Source: Phallusia mammillata
Lineage: Eukaryota > Chordata > Ascidiacea > Phlebobranchia > Ascidiidae
Length of the DNA stretch: 64,000 bases
Assembly: GCA_003260075.1 (NCBI GenBank)
Contig: QLIY01000281.1
Span: 98,037 to 162,036, forward strand
Reading direction: 5' to 3'
A program made the position numbers and the translations under genes. Positions 38,061 through 50,800 of this stretch are shown in pieces; position 1 is the first letter of the stretch; each line of letters opens with the position of its first letter. The notes under the pieces are model-generated. The model had not been told where the DNA came from, did not search any database, and was given only the letters and a program-made list of their open reading frames with translations.

Positions 38061-38745
38061 GGTACAACGGTGGCGTTGGGAAGCATATCCATTGCCCTTG
38101 AGATTGGCGTCTATGTTAAAAAAATGTCGCTTTAACTATTATCACAAAAAGGTAAAAATAGTGCGTATCTTAAACTGATTGGGACACATGTACAACGTCT
38201 GTTGCGCTTTATGGAACGCATTTTGATAAGTTGCAAAGTTTTTGTCTACCTTGATTTGACATTGGAAAAGACTTTAGTTTAATCTATCTGTTTCTCTTTA
38301 TGTCACCCAATTTTTGCACAATGAAATACAAGTGGTATAGACACGGGATTTGAACCTCCAACCTTTCCAGAAGAAAGCGATTCCAAGGCGCTAGGCACCA
38401 TTACGACAAAATCTACCCTATTTTAACCGTCAAACCGGCCAACACATACAGGTCTTCCATTGACAGTAATATCGTTGGCGAAGGGATATCCCATCACACG
38501 CTGATCGGGGTAAGCTGCTCCACTGGAACCACAGTAACTCATACTTCCACAACTGCTTGTTATTCCAATCCCATCCACGTTGTTGTCACTGATAAAGACA
38601 CACAACCTCCACTGCTCACCACCCTAAGAAGTATTCAACGTATTAAAATTATGTGTCACAAAATTTGAGTATGTGTCTTGGCTAGGTTGAACAGATAATT
38701 TACCGCACACCCACTCAAAATTTGGTTTGTATTTAGAAAATATTT

Positions 38746-38843
<98 letters not shown>

Positions 38844-41800
38844 ACCGGTCCGCGAGGAGTTCGTTACCGGGCCGTATAATTTTTCAGGTTATATGCTATA
38901 AATCTGTGATAAAATTTTAGTTTCAAAACCGGTCCGCAGTGCAAGAAAGGTTGCCGACCCCTGGTTTAGGGAAATGCTTTTTTTTCATCGCCACTATTTT
39001 ACATTTAAATTATGCCTTGGCTCCACAAAAGCATTTTTTAAGTTGTTTACTGTGAGCAGAAAATTAAAGTTGGCGGTAGGTTTACTTACTGCTGTCCCTC
39101 TTGGTAGCAGCATGGAGTATGGCCAACCGCACTCGCAGTGACCTGGCTGAACCGTTGTGAACCGGGATTCGATGTTGTCTGTCATTTCGGATGGCACACG
39201 TTTAATGACAGAAGAATGACGATCAGGTCTGCTAATCACTGCACTGGACTCTCCACTTGATAGCCTGCAAAGGATTACAGTTTTACCAAGGTGTTATTTA
39301 AATATTAAGTTAGGACAAAACCTACATTTCCCCTTGTATTCTAACCTGAAAACAAACTTGTCCATTTCAATCCAGCTTTTTCTTTCATCAACCTTTTGGG
39401 CAGGACAAATGAAGATCCGAACAGTCAAGTTGAGGTTCGCTGTACCAAAATACTTAAAACATTAAATTAGGTTACATGTAAGGTGATTGTTTTTCTGGTA
39501 TATGTACAAAACATTATTATTAGCTCTTAGCCATAGAAATATGTCAATATTGGGCAACAAAATACAATAATGTTTTTTTTAACAATTCTTTTTTATTTAA
39601 TCAAATGGCAGATTCAATTCAACTGTGTAGTTCGAAACTAAATACAGCGGGGAAACGCCAAAGTTGGATTTAAAGGTTTTAATACGAGATAATAACAATC
39701 CTTTTTCAGGCGTAAGGCGTTGCGAAGAAGTCGTAATGAAACGTAACACGAGAAGTTTGGTTTTTGCCTCATTTTGCTTTGGGTCACTTTACAGTCAACA
39801 ACAAACATCTCAACTTCAAAATTATATCGGCATTAACTTCCTTACCAGAAGAGGAACCGCGCCTGAATCGGATGTGATAGTAGAATGGGGCGTGAGAGAT
39901 TTTATTGTCCCACTCGAATCGCTTTTGTGCTGGGCCAAGGAATGTCAGCATTTCGTCCGAGGAAAATGACTGATCCCAGGAGTTTGTAAACCTAAAACAT
40001 CGCTTTAATTTAGACGTGTACAGAAACATAGGTTCAAAGGGACCTTTGCAGCGAAATACTGCTTGAGTCAATTTCCGGTTGCAATTGCTTTCGGAGTGCT
40101 CAAATTGCTTTGAGATGCAAATTGGTTTTCTAATATTACCAAATTTAGAACAAACGCCGTTTTAGTAGTAATTAACGTCACAAAATCCTTGTTTTCTATG
40201 GACAGGGCTGTATTTGGGACATTGAACCTCTAAAAATCTAGAACATCAAAACCCCCGGGTTGGTGAAAAAAGGCTAGTTGCATGGTTTTCATCAAAGTTA
40301 AAAAACGACAGTTTTTATTATGATTCAATGCAGGCCTATTGAAGGCATTATCACGCCGGTTCAAAAATTTCCAACACAGGTTAGAAATATCTAGTCTGCG
40401 GTTTGGTGCGGTATAACGCCTTTAATACGCCTTACGTAATTTAATTTATGCACAAGTGTGCCGTGATTGATGGTTTGCATGAACGTTCCCGGGCTGATCC
40501 CAAAATAAATTTATATTTATCTTATAAGATCTTATATTAGCTATAGCTAATAATAAAAATGATATCTTCTTTTACTCACCCATTCGGTGGACTTGGGTTA
40601 GTTGACATGATGACATCGTTTGGGCGAATGACGATATCCGGAACACCAGAGCTTAGATCGGTTTCTTGCGTCTCTGCGAATTTCTGCCAAAGGTCGTCTA
40701 CGTGTTTGTGCCAACGATAGAAGATCGGGTCCCTCATAGCTGTTTCGGTGCTGCCCATGTAGCTAAAACCCTAAATTAAATTAAATATGAATTGCGGTGT
40801 TTTAAAAGGTAAATGGTTGAGAATGGCAAATTTGAACATTCGGCGGGATTAAAAGAGATCACCTCCTTCAGCTTATTGGTAAAATACACACATTAAAATT
40901 GATACTAAGTGCATGTGTCTGTTGTCGAAAATATTGCAATTGGCTAAGTTGCTCTAAAAGAAGATAAACCAGTCTCGGATTCATTTCTAAAATGCTGCTG
41001 TTGGCCTTTACTATCAAGTATACTGTAAGAAGCGTCAACGATTTCGGAGAATTGCTTCAATAACAGTGCACTGTTGAGCAATTTGTATAAAATCTAGGTA
41101 GGCTCAAGATTTAGGTGGTTGGCACGATTTTTAAACAGCATGGAGTTTACTTGCACGAAAGATTGTTTGTTTTACCCCGCTGCTCATTCCACTGAAAACG
41201 CCGTGGCCGGAATTGTGAATCGAGCCAATCGTTGCCCAAGTTCGAGATGACGCTTCAATCACATGACCGGCCCAGTTTGCGTTTGTGGGAACCCTAAGAA
41301 AAAACACGATTTTAATTAGTTTACGGTAATGTATTTAAGTAATATTGAATTGATTTTTAACAAGGGTAGTTGTAAATCATCTGGACTAAACTGGACATGC
41401 CTACCTGTAGGTTTCTCCCCCAATAATTACAGCTGGTAATACTCTGTCGCGAATTGCCCGATCATAAACTGCTTCGAATCGTCGGAATCTTCTGGCAGTT
41501 GTGTTAGACCATTGTCCAGGGGTCCGGGGGGAATAGCCAATATTTTCTGGTGCGTTGTGAAACTCAAAACCCGCATTAAAGCCATCGGATTCGTACTCGT
41601 CATAGCTCCAGGGCTAAAGTCAAGCAACAATTATGAATAAAGTAAACCAAATTGTTCAAGCAACAATTATGAATAAAGTAAACCAATTGCTGTTCACTTA
41701 GATTCTTTTAGGCATTCTAATTTGATTGAAAGTTAATGTTTTAATTTAAGGGCTTGTAGTAGATTAAGAGAGGTAAAACCCCACCATAAGGAGGGCCCGC

Positions 41801-44800
41801 AAAAGTCTTTGTGTTTTTGCCCAATTAACGACAGTATATATACAATTTAAACAATTTGGTTTCATCCCGCTTTTTATACTTTTTTAAATTGTTTTCAGAC
41901 ACCGATGATGCTTATAAAAGCGAAATGTGTTTGTTTTCGGAAAACAAATAAAATACAGCAACTGATTTAGTGGTTTTTCACGCTTTTCTTGATCTGATTT
42001 TAATGACCCTTAATCGTCGCAGTTGCTTTACTTGAAAGGAGATTTCATTAATAGGAAAGATTTACTAAGTATGTCATATTGTATCATATTTTGTCCCCGT
42101 GCTTACGCAACAATGCTGTAAAAATTTCGCTACATTCATGTACAGATTTATAGCCCCTGTAATCCTGGTGGTTGGACGGTTCAACATTAGATGATCGGTG
42201 TCTTGTAACTTGTCCTCACAGTAGATGCAATAAGTATTTGAAACCCATTTGTCTAGTCTGCAGGGTGTGCGACAATGTTGCGATCAATGGCGATCTGCTG
42301 CAGGCCATTCATGTAGGGAATCTGACTCAAAACCTGACAAAGGGGTGGTTGGGTCTCAAATTTGACCACCACAGTTATTGAATTATGTATATGAATAGCC
42401 CCGGTATATACAAGTCAGAGTTGTAAACGGGCCTGAAATTGGAGCCCGAACCCGGCCCGACACCGAATCGTTTTTAAGAAACCCGTTTCGGCCCGAAAGT
42501 TGATTGGCAGGCCCATACATTAAAGCCTCAGGAAAGACCAAGACAACAAACACAATAGACAATTAGTCTTGAACAAGGCATTTCAGGGCTGCTTGACATT
42601 AGGTCAGATCTAGCAACTGGCTACTTGGCTGAAAAATTTTCGAAGAAATACTGACACAAAATAATGACGAATTAAGCCCGTTTTTCTAAAAAATTCTAAG
42701 TCCGAACCCGGCCCGAACCCGGTTCGAAAAGCCCTCCCCGACTTACAACTCTGATCCAAGTTTCAGCGAAGAACCTTATAGAACTTCAATCCGCCCCGGT
42801 AACACGAAACATAAAAAATATTAACCTTGACTGGTTCGATGTCCCAGGATTCGCGTTCTGCATCGTAACGAGCCAACATCTGCTGGTGCATGAATCCAAA
42901 AAGTTCTCCTTGTCGCCAAAGCTCGGGACGTGTGTTAGTCCAGTCACCGAACCAATTGAGCGCATCACCAATGAACCGCCCTACCACGTACACTGTGTGC
43001 CAATGTCTGTGAAAGCATTTGTTAAAAGTTTTTCTAATCTTTCTAATCTCTACTGATTAATATAAAAAAAACGAGTGTGTGCAAAATTTGGCGTAAGTAC
43101 GGATTCGCAATGTACTGACTTGTTATTTACATAGTGATGAATTTTAAACATCTCAGCTCAATAATAAATCGAAGAAAAAAAATCAAAACTTATTTCAGTT
43201 TTTATCATAAAAAAATGCATTTGTGGCATATTATCCCGTTTAAAGCACCCAAAATACGAACCACTGTTATACGAACCAAGTCATCTTAACAAAATAACCT
43301 TTGTGACATGATCATAGATTAAAACGGATTTGGTAAAACATCACAATAGATCTTAACCATTTTAGTGATATGAAAAATGTCAACCTGTGGTGGTAGTTTA
43401 AGTCAGCATCAGATCGCCAGTAGTTCATCCAGTTTTCGGCAGGTCTGCCAACTCGTTGAACTTCAAACATTGCAGCTTTGGCCTTGGTACTCTTGTCCAT
43501 CGGTCTTGGTGTGGGATATCTGTCGTTTTAATTGCTGTTAGAAATGATTCGTCTCGACTCGTGTCACCAATTGATAGCTTTACTGCCAGAATCATTTTTT
43601 AACAACTGACTTGTGTGGAAATTTTATGTTTCTTTAACTTCACATGAGTAATTGTTAAACTGAATTCACTACTACGTAGACGTTTTATCTTGTTCAAACT
43701 CAGGTTTTCTTAATGACTGGAATTTGGAGTTTAGGCAATGGCATATGTCAAAAATCATAAATATACAATACAGCTAGGACTTGACTGCTGTGACAAGAAA
43801 CGAAAAACTGACTTGCAATCCTGTAAAAACAACTTACTTCAGTCCTGCCTTTTTGGCTGGGCGATTATGGACCACGAAAACCTCTAGTGCCCAGTGCAGA
43901 ACCTTGACGTTGACCTGATAACCTTTTTGCATGGTGTCTGCGTAGTCCAGTACATCATTGATGTCGTTTGTCTCGCTGTATTTGTTGAACAGCATTCTCA
44001 CAATCTTCATTGCGAGCGTGATATTGTCGTGATCAAAGTTGCTGAAACCACTGGGAGAGAAAATGCACGCAACGGGTATAGACTATGTAGATTACCCCCC
44101 CCCCCTGTGTGCCAATGTCTGTGAAAGCATTTGTTAAAAGTTTTTCTAATCTCTACTGATTAATATAAAAAAAACGTGTGTCTGCAAAAAGTGATGAAAA
44201 AATTTTAGTGATGAATTTTAAACATCTCAGCTCAAAAATAAAAGTAAAAAAATCAAAACTTATTTCAGTTTTTATCATAAAAAATGCATTTGTGGCATAT
44301 TATCCCGTTTAAAAGCACCCAAAATACGAACCACTGTTTTAAGTCATTTTAACAAAATAACCTTTGTGACATGATCATAGATTAAAACGGATTTGGTAAA
44401 ACATCACAATAGATCTTAACCATTTTAGTAATATGAAAAATGTCAACCTGTGGTGGTAGTTTAAGTCAGCATCAGACCGCCAGTAGTTCATCCAGTTTTC
44501 GGCTGGTCTGCCAACTCGTTGAACTTCAAACATTGCAGCTTTGGCCTTGGTACTCTTGTCCATCGGTCTTGGTGTGGGATACCTGTCGTTTCAATAGCTG
44601 TTAGAAATATCTCGTTTTGACTTGTGTCACCAGTTGAAAGCTTCATTACCAGAATAACTTTTTTAGAAACTGACTTGTGTAAAAATTTTATGTTTCTTAC
44701 CGAGTAATTGTTCTAACCAATAATTCTAACCAAGTAACTGTTGTAATCGAGTTTTGAAATTTTTAGTTTAGTCATGTGCCAAAAAGCAAAACATATACAA

Positions 44801-47800
44801 TACAGCTAGGACTTGACTGCTGTGAGAGAAAAGGGAAAACTGACTTGCAATCCGGCAAAAATAACTTACTTTAGTCCCGCCTTTTTGGCTGGGCGATTGT
44901 GGACCACAAAAACCTCTAGTGCCCAGTGCAGTACATGGACGTTGACCTGATAACCTTTTTGCATGGTGTCTGCGTAGTCCAGTACATCATTTATGTCGTT
45001 TGTTTCGCTGTATTTGTTGAACAGCATCCTTACTACCTTCATTGCGAGCGTGATATTGTCGTAATCAAAGTTGCTGAAACCACTGAGAGAGAAGATGCAC
45101 GAAACAAGTAAGGACTATGTAGATTATACCAATACAATCGCATATAATGATTTTGGATGAGGTAAGTCAAATTTTGGTTTGCATTGTCACGTTACTAAAT
45201 TGCCGTTGTTAAAATCAGCAGTGGGATTCAGTTGGTTCGCACCGCTTCTATAGAACCGTCTCACGAAATTTTGTGAGATCAGCGAACCGGTTAGTATTAC
45301 TGGTTAATGTTAATGGACTTTTTGTAACGAACCGGCTGAAAAATAGGACTTTGTGATATAACTGGAAGACAAAAAAATCCTACCACTGGTTAGAATATTA
45401 CATAAAACAACCAGAACAGCGAAGAATATTTAAGTAGTTCTGTCGTTTATTTAATTCCACATAAACTTTGTGACAACTACATTTCAAATAAGGGAGGAAG
45501 TGATGATGGCGGGATGAGTAGGAATAAAAGACCCTAATTTTTTTCACTTAGTTGCGTCTGTGATGGGTTGCATAAGCAATTATTGCATTATGCGGATCAT
45601 TTTTTAAATTTGAATTATGAGTGAAACATACTTTCCCAAACCAATTCCGCTAAGATCTTCACCGGTTACTTTTTTCTTGGGATACCAGGCAAGGATTTCT
45701 TCAACGCGTTTCTGCAGATAAGCGCTTGAGGATTTTTCTTCAGCGCTTGCTGCTTTATCTGTGTCACAAAAAGCAAGTAAATACCATAAATAAAGTGTCA
45801 CAAAAAACATGTAAATACCATAAATAAAGCGTGACAAAAAAACAAGTAAATACCATAAATAAAGTGTCACAAAAAAATTCAAGCAAAATAAACAACACAG
45901 TTTACAGCTTTACCATATGTCCACAAAAAACTCACACGACGGAGAAAGAGTTTGCCATTCATTGGAAGCCGCTTTTATCACGGAGTATTTGACTCCTCTT
46001 CGTACGAGGTCAGCAATCAATTGATTAAACTCGGCGTCAGCCTTTTCTTCGTCCCCCCCCCCCCGCATGCGGCCCGCGGGCCGTAGTTTGCCCACCCCTG
46101 GATTAGACTATTAAAATACAATCACATATAGAAAGTAAGATCGGTTAAGTCAAAATTCGTTTGCATTATCACGTTGTTAATTTGTCGTTGTTTTAAATAT
46201 TTCGTAAAACAACCAGAACAGCGAAAAAACATGGTAATAGTTCAGTAGTTTTTTCATTTCCGAATAAACTTTAGAACAATTACATTGCCAATAAGGGAGG
46301 AAGTGATGATGGCGGGGGAAGTAGGAATTGAAGCAGAAAAAACATTTTTTCACTTTGTTTGGGCGTATGGAAGTGGAATGTATAAAGTACTTGTTGCAAG
46401 ATTCAGGTAATTTTTTAGATTTGAATTATTGGAAAAACATACTTTCCCAAACCAATTCCGCTTAGATCTTCCCCAGAAACTTTTTTCTTGGGATACCAGG
46501 CAAGGATTTCTTCAACGCGGTTCTGCAGATAAGCGCTTGAGGATTTTTCTTCGGGGCTTGCTGCTTTATCTGTGTCACAAAAAAAAACAAATAAATACTA
46601 CAACGTCTGTGTCACAAACGAAAAATCCTACGTCACAAGCAAAACAAACAACACAGTTTACAGCTTTAGCATATGCCCACAGAAAACTCACACGACGGAG
46701 AAAGAGTCTGCCATTCATTTGAGGCTGCTTTTATAACAGAATATTTGACTCCTCTTCGTACGAGGTCAGCAATCAATTGATTGAACTCGGCGTCAGCCTT
46801 TTCTTCTCGTCCCTTTTCTTTCAACACTTTACCTCGTTTAAACACAAGCTGCTTGTACTTAATGTTGTCTATCTTTGTTCCCTGCAAAAAAAGTGACATT
46901 AACGATAAGTTTTAACAAGTTGTTTACAGACGGTTAGGGGCAAATAAAAGTTTAATAAACCCCCCCCCCCACAAGCTGCTTGTACTTAATGTTGTCTATC
47001 TTTGTTCCCTGCAAAAAAGTGATATCAACGATAAGTTTCAAGAAGTTGTTTACAGACGGTTAGCGGCAAATAAAATTTTAATAGATTGTTTAGTGAACGA
47101 ACTATGTACTTAGAGCGATCGTGGGTTTTGTACTGGATGAGTTTCAACGGTTTTTAACCCAGCTGCTTTTGTGTAATTGTGCTTCCGGCACACATTACAG
47201 GATTTTTAGTTACTTTTACCCGGGGGACCGAAAACTACAAAACCAACACATTATGAGCTGACAAAAACGTTTTAAGCAAGGGTACGAAAGGAAATGCGGC
47301 AAAAATACTCAAACTTGAATTACGCTGTTAAAAACCGGCATTGTAAAAAATTAGACCAATTAGATAGACTAACATTTCTTAAAGTAAACAAACTTACGGA
47401 GCTCTGGTACTCCTTTACCAAGCTGTCAGTTGCTTTGATGACGTCATCAGGGGTCAAGGCCGCCCCCTTTTGGGTCATTTTCTTATGTTTTGGTTCTGGT
47501 TTTTCCTCTGCCTCACGAGAACCCCAGCGCAAGAAACCGCTGATCATGGCAACCAATGACACAATTTTGAACTTCTGTTCCCCCCCCCCGCTTCCTTCCA
47601 GAAGTTAAGAGCGCCGGTAAAGCGATTGTGGCTGGATCCGCCAAGAATGGTCGCCACGTTGACCTGTTTTACAAAAAAGCACAAATTTTTATACCACTAC
47701 AACATGTGGAGACGTTATAATGCTGCATTCGTAAAAAGTTATGAATAACAAAAACATGCATAAAACTTCTTACATCGCTGTGATCTGCTTTCTCCCCTTC

Positions 47801-50800
47801 AATATTCACTTCCAATTTATCTGCAATGGAAGTATATCGTGAACCATTATTGCCCAAATTATCATGAAAAATGGCAAACTTACTTGACACAATGCTGTGG
47901 TCGCCACCAGTGTAAATTGCAGAGACAAAGTACTTTCCCGCCTCGTTGAAAATTGAACCAGACTTGCCCTCACCAAACTGGATGAGCTGACTGTATCGGT
48001 CCGAACCCTCTTCTTCGCCAATCGGATTGAGAATTATTTGCTTGTACATTGCCGACGAATCGCCGTAATGCAAAAATGATTCACAAATCTAATAAAAGAT
48101 AATATTGCTGTCAAACCACAATACAACAAAAAATCAGATGTTTTTTTAAAAAATGATTGTCACATTCATTTTTAATGAAAATGATCAATCAAATTTGACC
48201 TAACAAACTAAGTATAGCAAATGATGTCTTTATAAAATTGCTGAAAAATTATACAATCGCCATTGAAATATTTTAGTGAATTTAAATGTGCGTTGTGTTT
48301 TAGGGCAAATTGTCATAACAAACCTATACCTTGACGTTTCCATCTGGATAGGTGACGTACATTGTCACATTTCCTCCTTCCGGTTCGAGATTCCCATCAA
48401 TAACAGTCGCCACCGAACCCTTGTTTTTCAAACGTGCTTCCAAGTCGACCAATTCACCCTACAGGAAATAGATATAGAAGGTAACAGTAACAGATCGGCT
48501 TTATAAAAACTACATACATTCTCTCATTTTTTTATTAAAACAATATGGTATATTTTTTTCACAAATATACATTTTTAATACGTATGTGAATTTTGTATGT
48601 GAAAAATTAAAACCCCAAAATATAAAATCAAAGCCGCTCCAGCAAGGGTTGATTTGAAAATTAAGAAAATAGGGAAGTAATTTACGTACAACACCGTAAG
48701 GTTCCGGGCGAATCTTAATGGTAAATTCAAGTTTTTCGGCCATTTTCGGTTCTCCTTTCGCATCTCCTTCCAGATCATCATCATCGTCGGTCATTGATGT
48801 GGGTAGCGCTTTGGCTTTAGCGTATTCCAAAGTTCCTCCTTGGTGTTTTGACGCCTTAACAAAGTGCTGCAAAAAAGAAAAGAGACGAAAAGAAAGTGAT
48901 TATTAAGCCCAATAAAATGTTTAACGTATCAGGTTAAGAATGAGATAAAACTGCGTATGATTACAAAGTCAATTTCCCTACCTTGTTTGGTGCGTGTCGT
49001 ATCACCACCAGCTCTTCACTGGAGAAGGAATACGCAAAATTGTCGTAAAATTCACCAGGACCATACTTGGCGTCATACTTCCACTGATAGTTCATCCAGG
49101 AAAGACTGCCTGGTTTGCCTGTTAAAGATGAATATACTTAGTACAAGAAAGGCTTACACGCCACATTGCTTTTTACCTATTTCGAAGGAATGGACTAGAC
49201 CCAGGGTGTGACCTATTTCGTGCACAAAGTAGAAAAGGAACCTTCGAGAAGCATGAGCGTACTCGATGCCTGTTGACTCGAAAAGTCCTTTGAAAGATTT
49301 GTGCCTGTCAAAATAGTTTTTATATTTACCATTAGGTTGACAGTCAAACAAAAAAACAATTTTAGGAGATTGAACAATATAGATTTTCAGACATTGAACA
49401 CCAGGTGTCGCTACGGGCAAACAGTTGACTTGAAGGTAAGACATATTATAAAAACCTATCCTACCTCATAGGGCACGGTACAAGTAAAACTACAAATCAC
49501 CCTGTAAAGAGGCCAAATCCCCTCGAGCCGTTCTTTTCAAACGAGTAACCCATATATCGCTCATCCGGTGGATTCTTAGCGATCATGCACCAGATGCTGA
49601 CGTCACGATCACTTTTGTTGAAGTGCTTCATCATGACGTCATACATGTCGTCCTTGGTCCACGGGTTATCGGGAGTCGGATCGGCAATCTACATAACGAT
49701 TCGAACAAAATGGTGATTATGGAATCATGGAGTCAGGCCTATTGAAGACTTGATGCCGATCTAGTCGTCTTCCACAGCATTTTCTATGTTGCAAGGCCCC
49801 CCCCCCCTGCGCGACCCATGTTTGGGTCGCGACCCATACTTTGAGAACCACTGGCATAGACAAAGGCAGCTTTAGGAAGTTTGCTTTCAGCTTTAAACAT
49901 TATTTAAAATGCTTATGTAATTCTTCATCTAAGGGTGAGTTATCACCTAAGCCAACACCCGCTTCTATGTATGTAGATAGAATTTCTACTCATCTTAGAA
50001 AAATCATTTTTATACCTCATTGCTGTTTTCCTCATTGTAGTGGATTTTTACTCCAGCGTCTTCAAAAGCTGCAAAAACATCGAGTTTTCTCTCTTTCAGG
50101 TAGCCAGGAGTGTCGTGGAAGTCCTTGAGAGCGATTGTGGGAAACACGACTTTTTCCACGTAATCAACGTCCAGTCCAACTTCCCTGAAGAACTGTTAAG
50201 AAAAGTAAAGAAAACTGTTTGCTTCAAGTTGACAACTAAAACTAAAAGTTGATGAAGTTGGTCAAATTAGTATTATTTGTTACATCGCAAATTACTGTTT
50301 TTGTCTACCGTTTTTCAGTGTAAATAGCGCTCGCATGTGGATGGTTTGCGCCTCGTGTTCGACAAGTTTGCTGGAAACGTCGGTAGTTCGTTTCGTGTGT
50401 CTAGGAAACTACTGTCGTTTGTTTTTCAGGAAAATTAAGTAAATTGTCTGTTAAACCTTGAGGAACTTGTTTCGTGTTGCTGCGCACATGTTATGCCAAT
50501 AACCATTGTCTTGTATTGTTAAACCTTTGTTGTGACATTATGCCTGGTCTAAGTGTATACTGTTATTTACAGTTGACTTGATTGCTCGTCGACAAATAAC
50601 TGTTTAAAGTCCTGGTCCAAACGTTTCGATAAGAGTGTAATATTGTAAAACCGGCGTTTTTCATTGTGTTTATGCCATGATATTTACTTTAGAAAACCGT
50701 CCGCCAGTTTATCCAATAGAAGTAACTACATCCTGCTAATTGAAGCCATCAAGGGCTTTGTTTCAAATAAACTGTTGCAACCTTGTGTGGACTGTTAGTG

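Larger units (their letters stand above)
37132..46881 (-). other. copy 3, exons 14-28 (hemocyanin/phenoloxidase core and C-terminal extension)
   Basis: Exons: 46692-46881, 46443-46569, 44870-45082, 44448-44582, 42826-43006, 41405-41613, 41176-41293, 40580-40770, 39846-39991, 39346-39439, 39090-39264, 38450-38623, 37938-38110, 37556-37813, 37132-37348. Exon 16 encodes VLHWALEVFVVHNRP, like the hemocyanin N-domain LSVAILHRPD motif. Exons 26-28 add a segment (GRMRVLIDDTSR, FQGRGAG, LDSPGCFLRG) that follows the usual end of the hemocyanin fold and has no counterpart I recognise. Confidence 0.82.

Noticed and set aside
46882..48866. Two separate genes (protease gene and phenoloxidase gene) instead of one
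   Set aside because: No stop, polyadenylation signal, new start with leader or phase break was found between exons 8 and 14 in copy 2 or 3, apart from the G-run fault; kept as the main alternative to test.
49154..49444. HEIGH ORF as a stand-alone small protease with an MSYLQV start
   Set aside because: The first 30-odd codons are intron sequence; the exon begins at 49304 after a good acceptor and in the phase set by exon 6.
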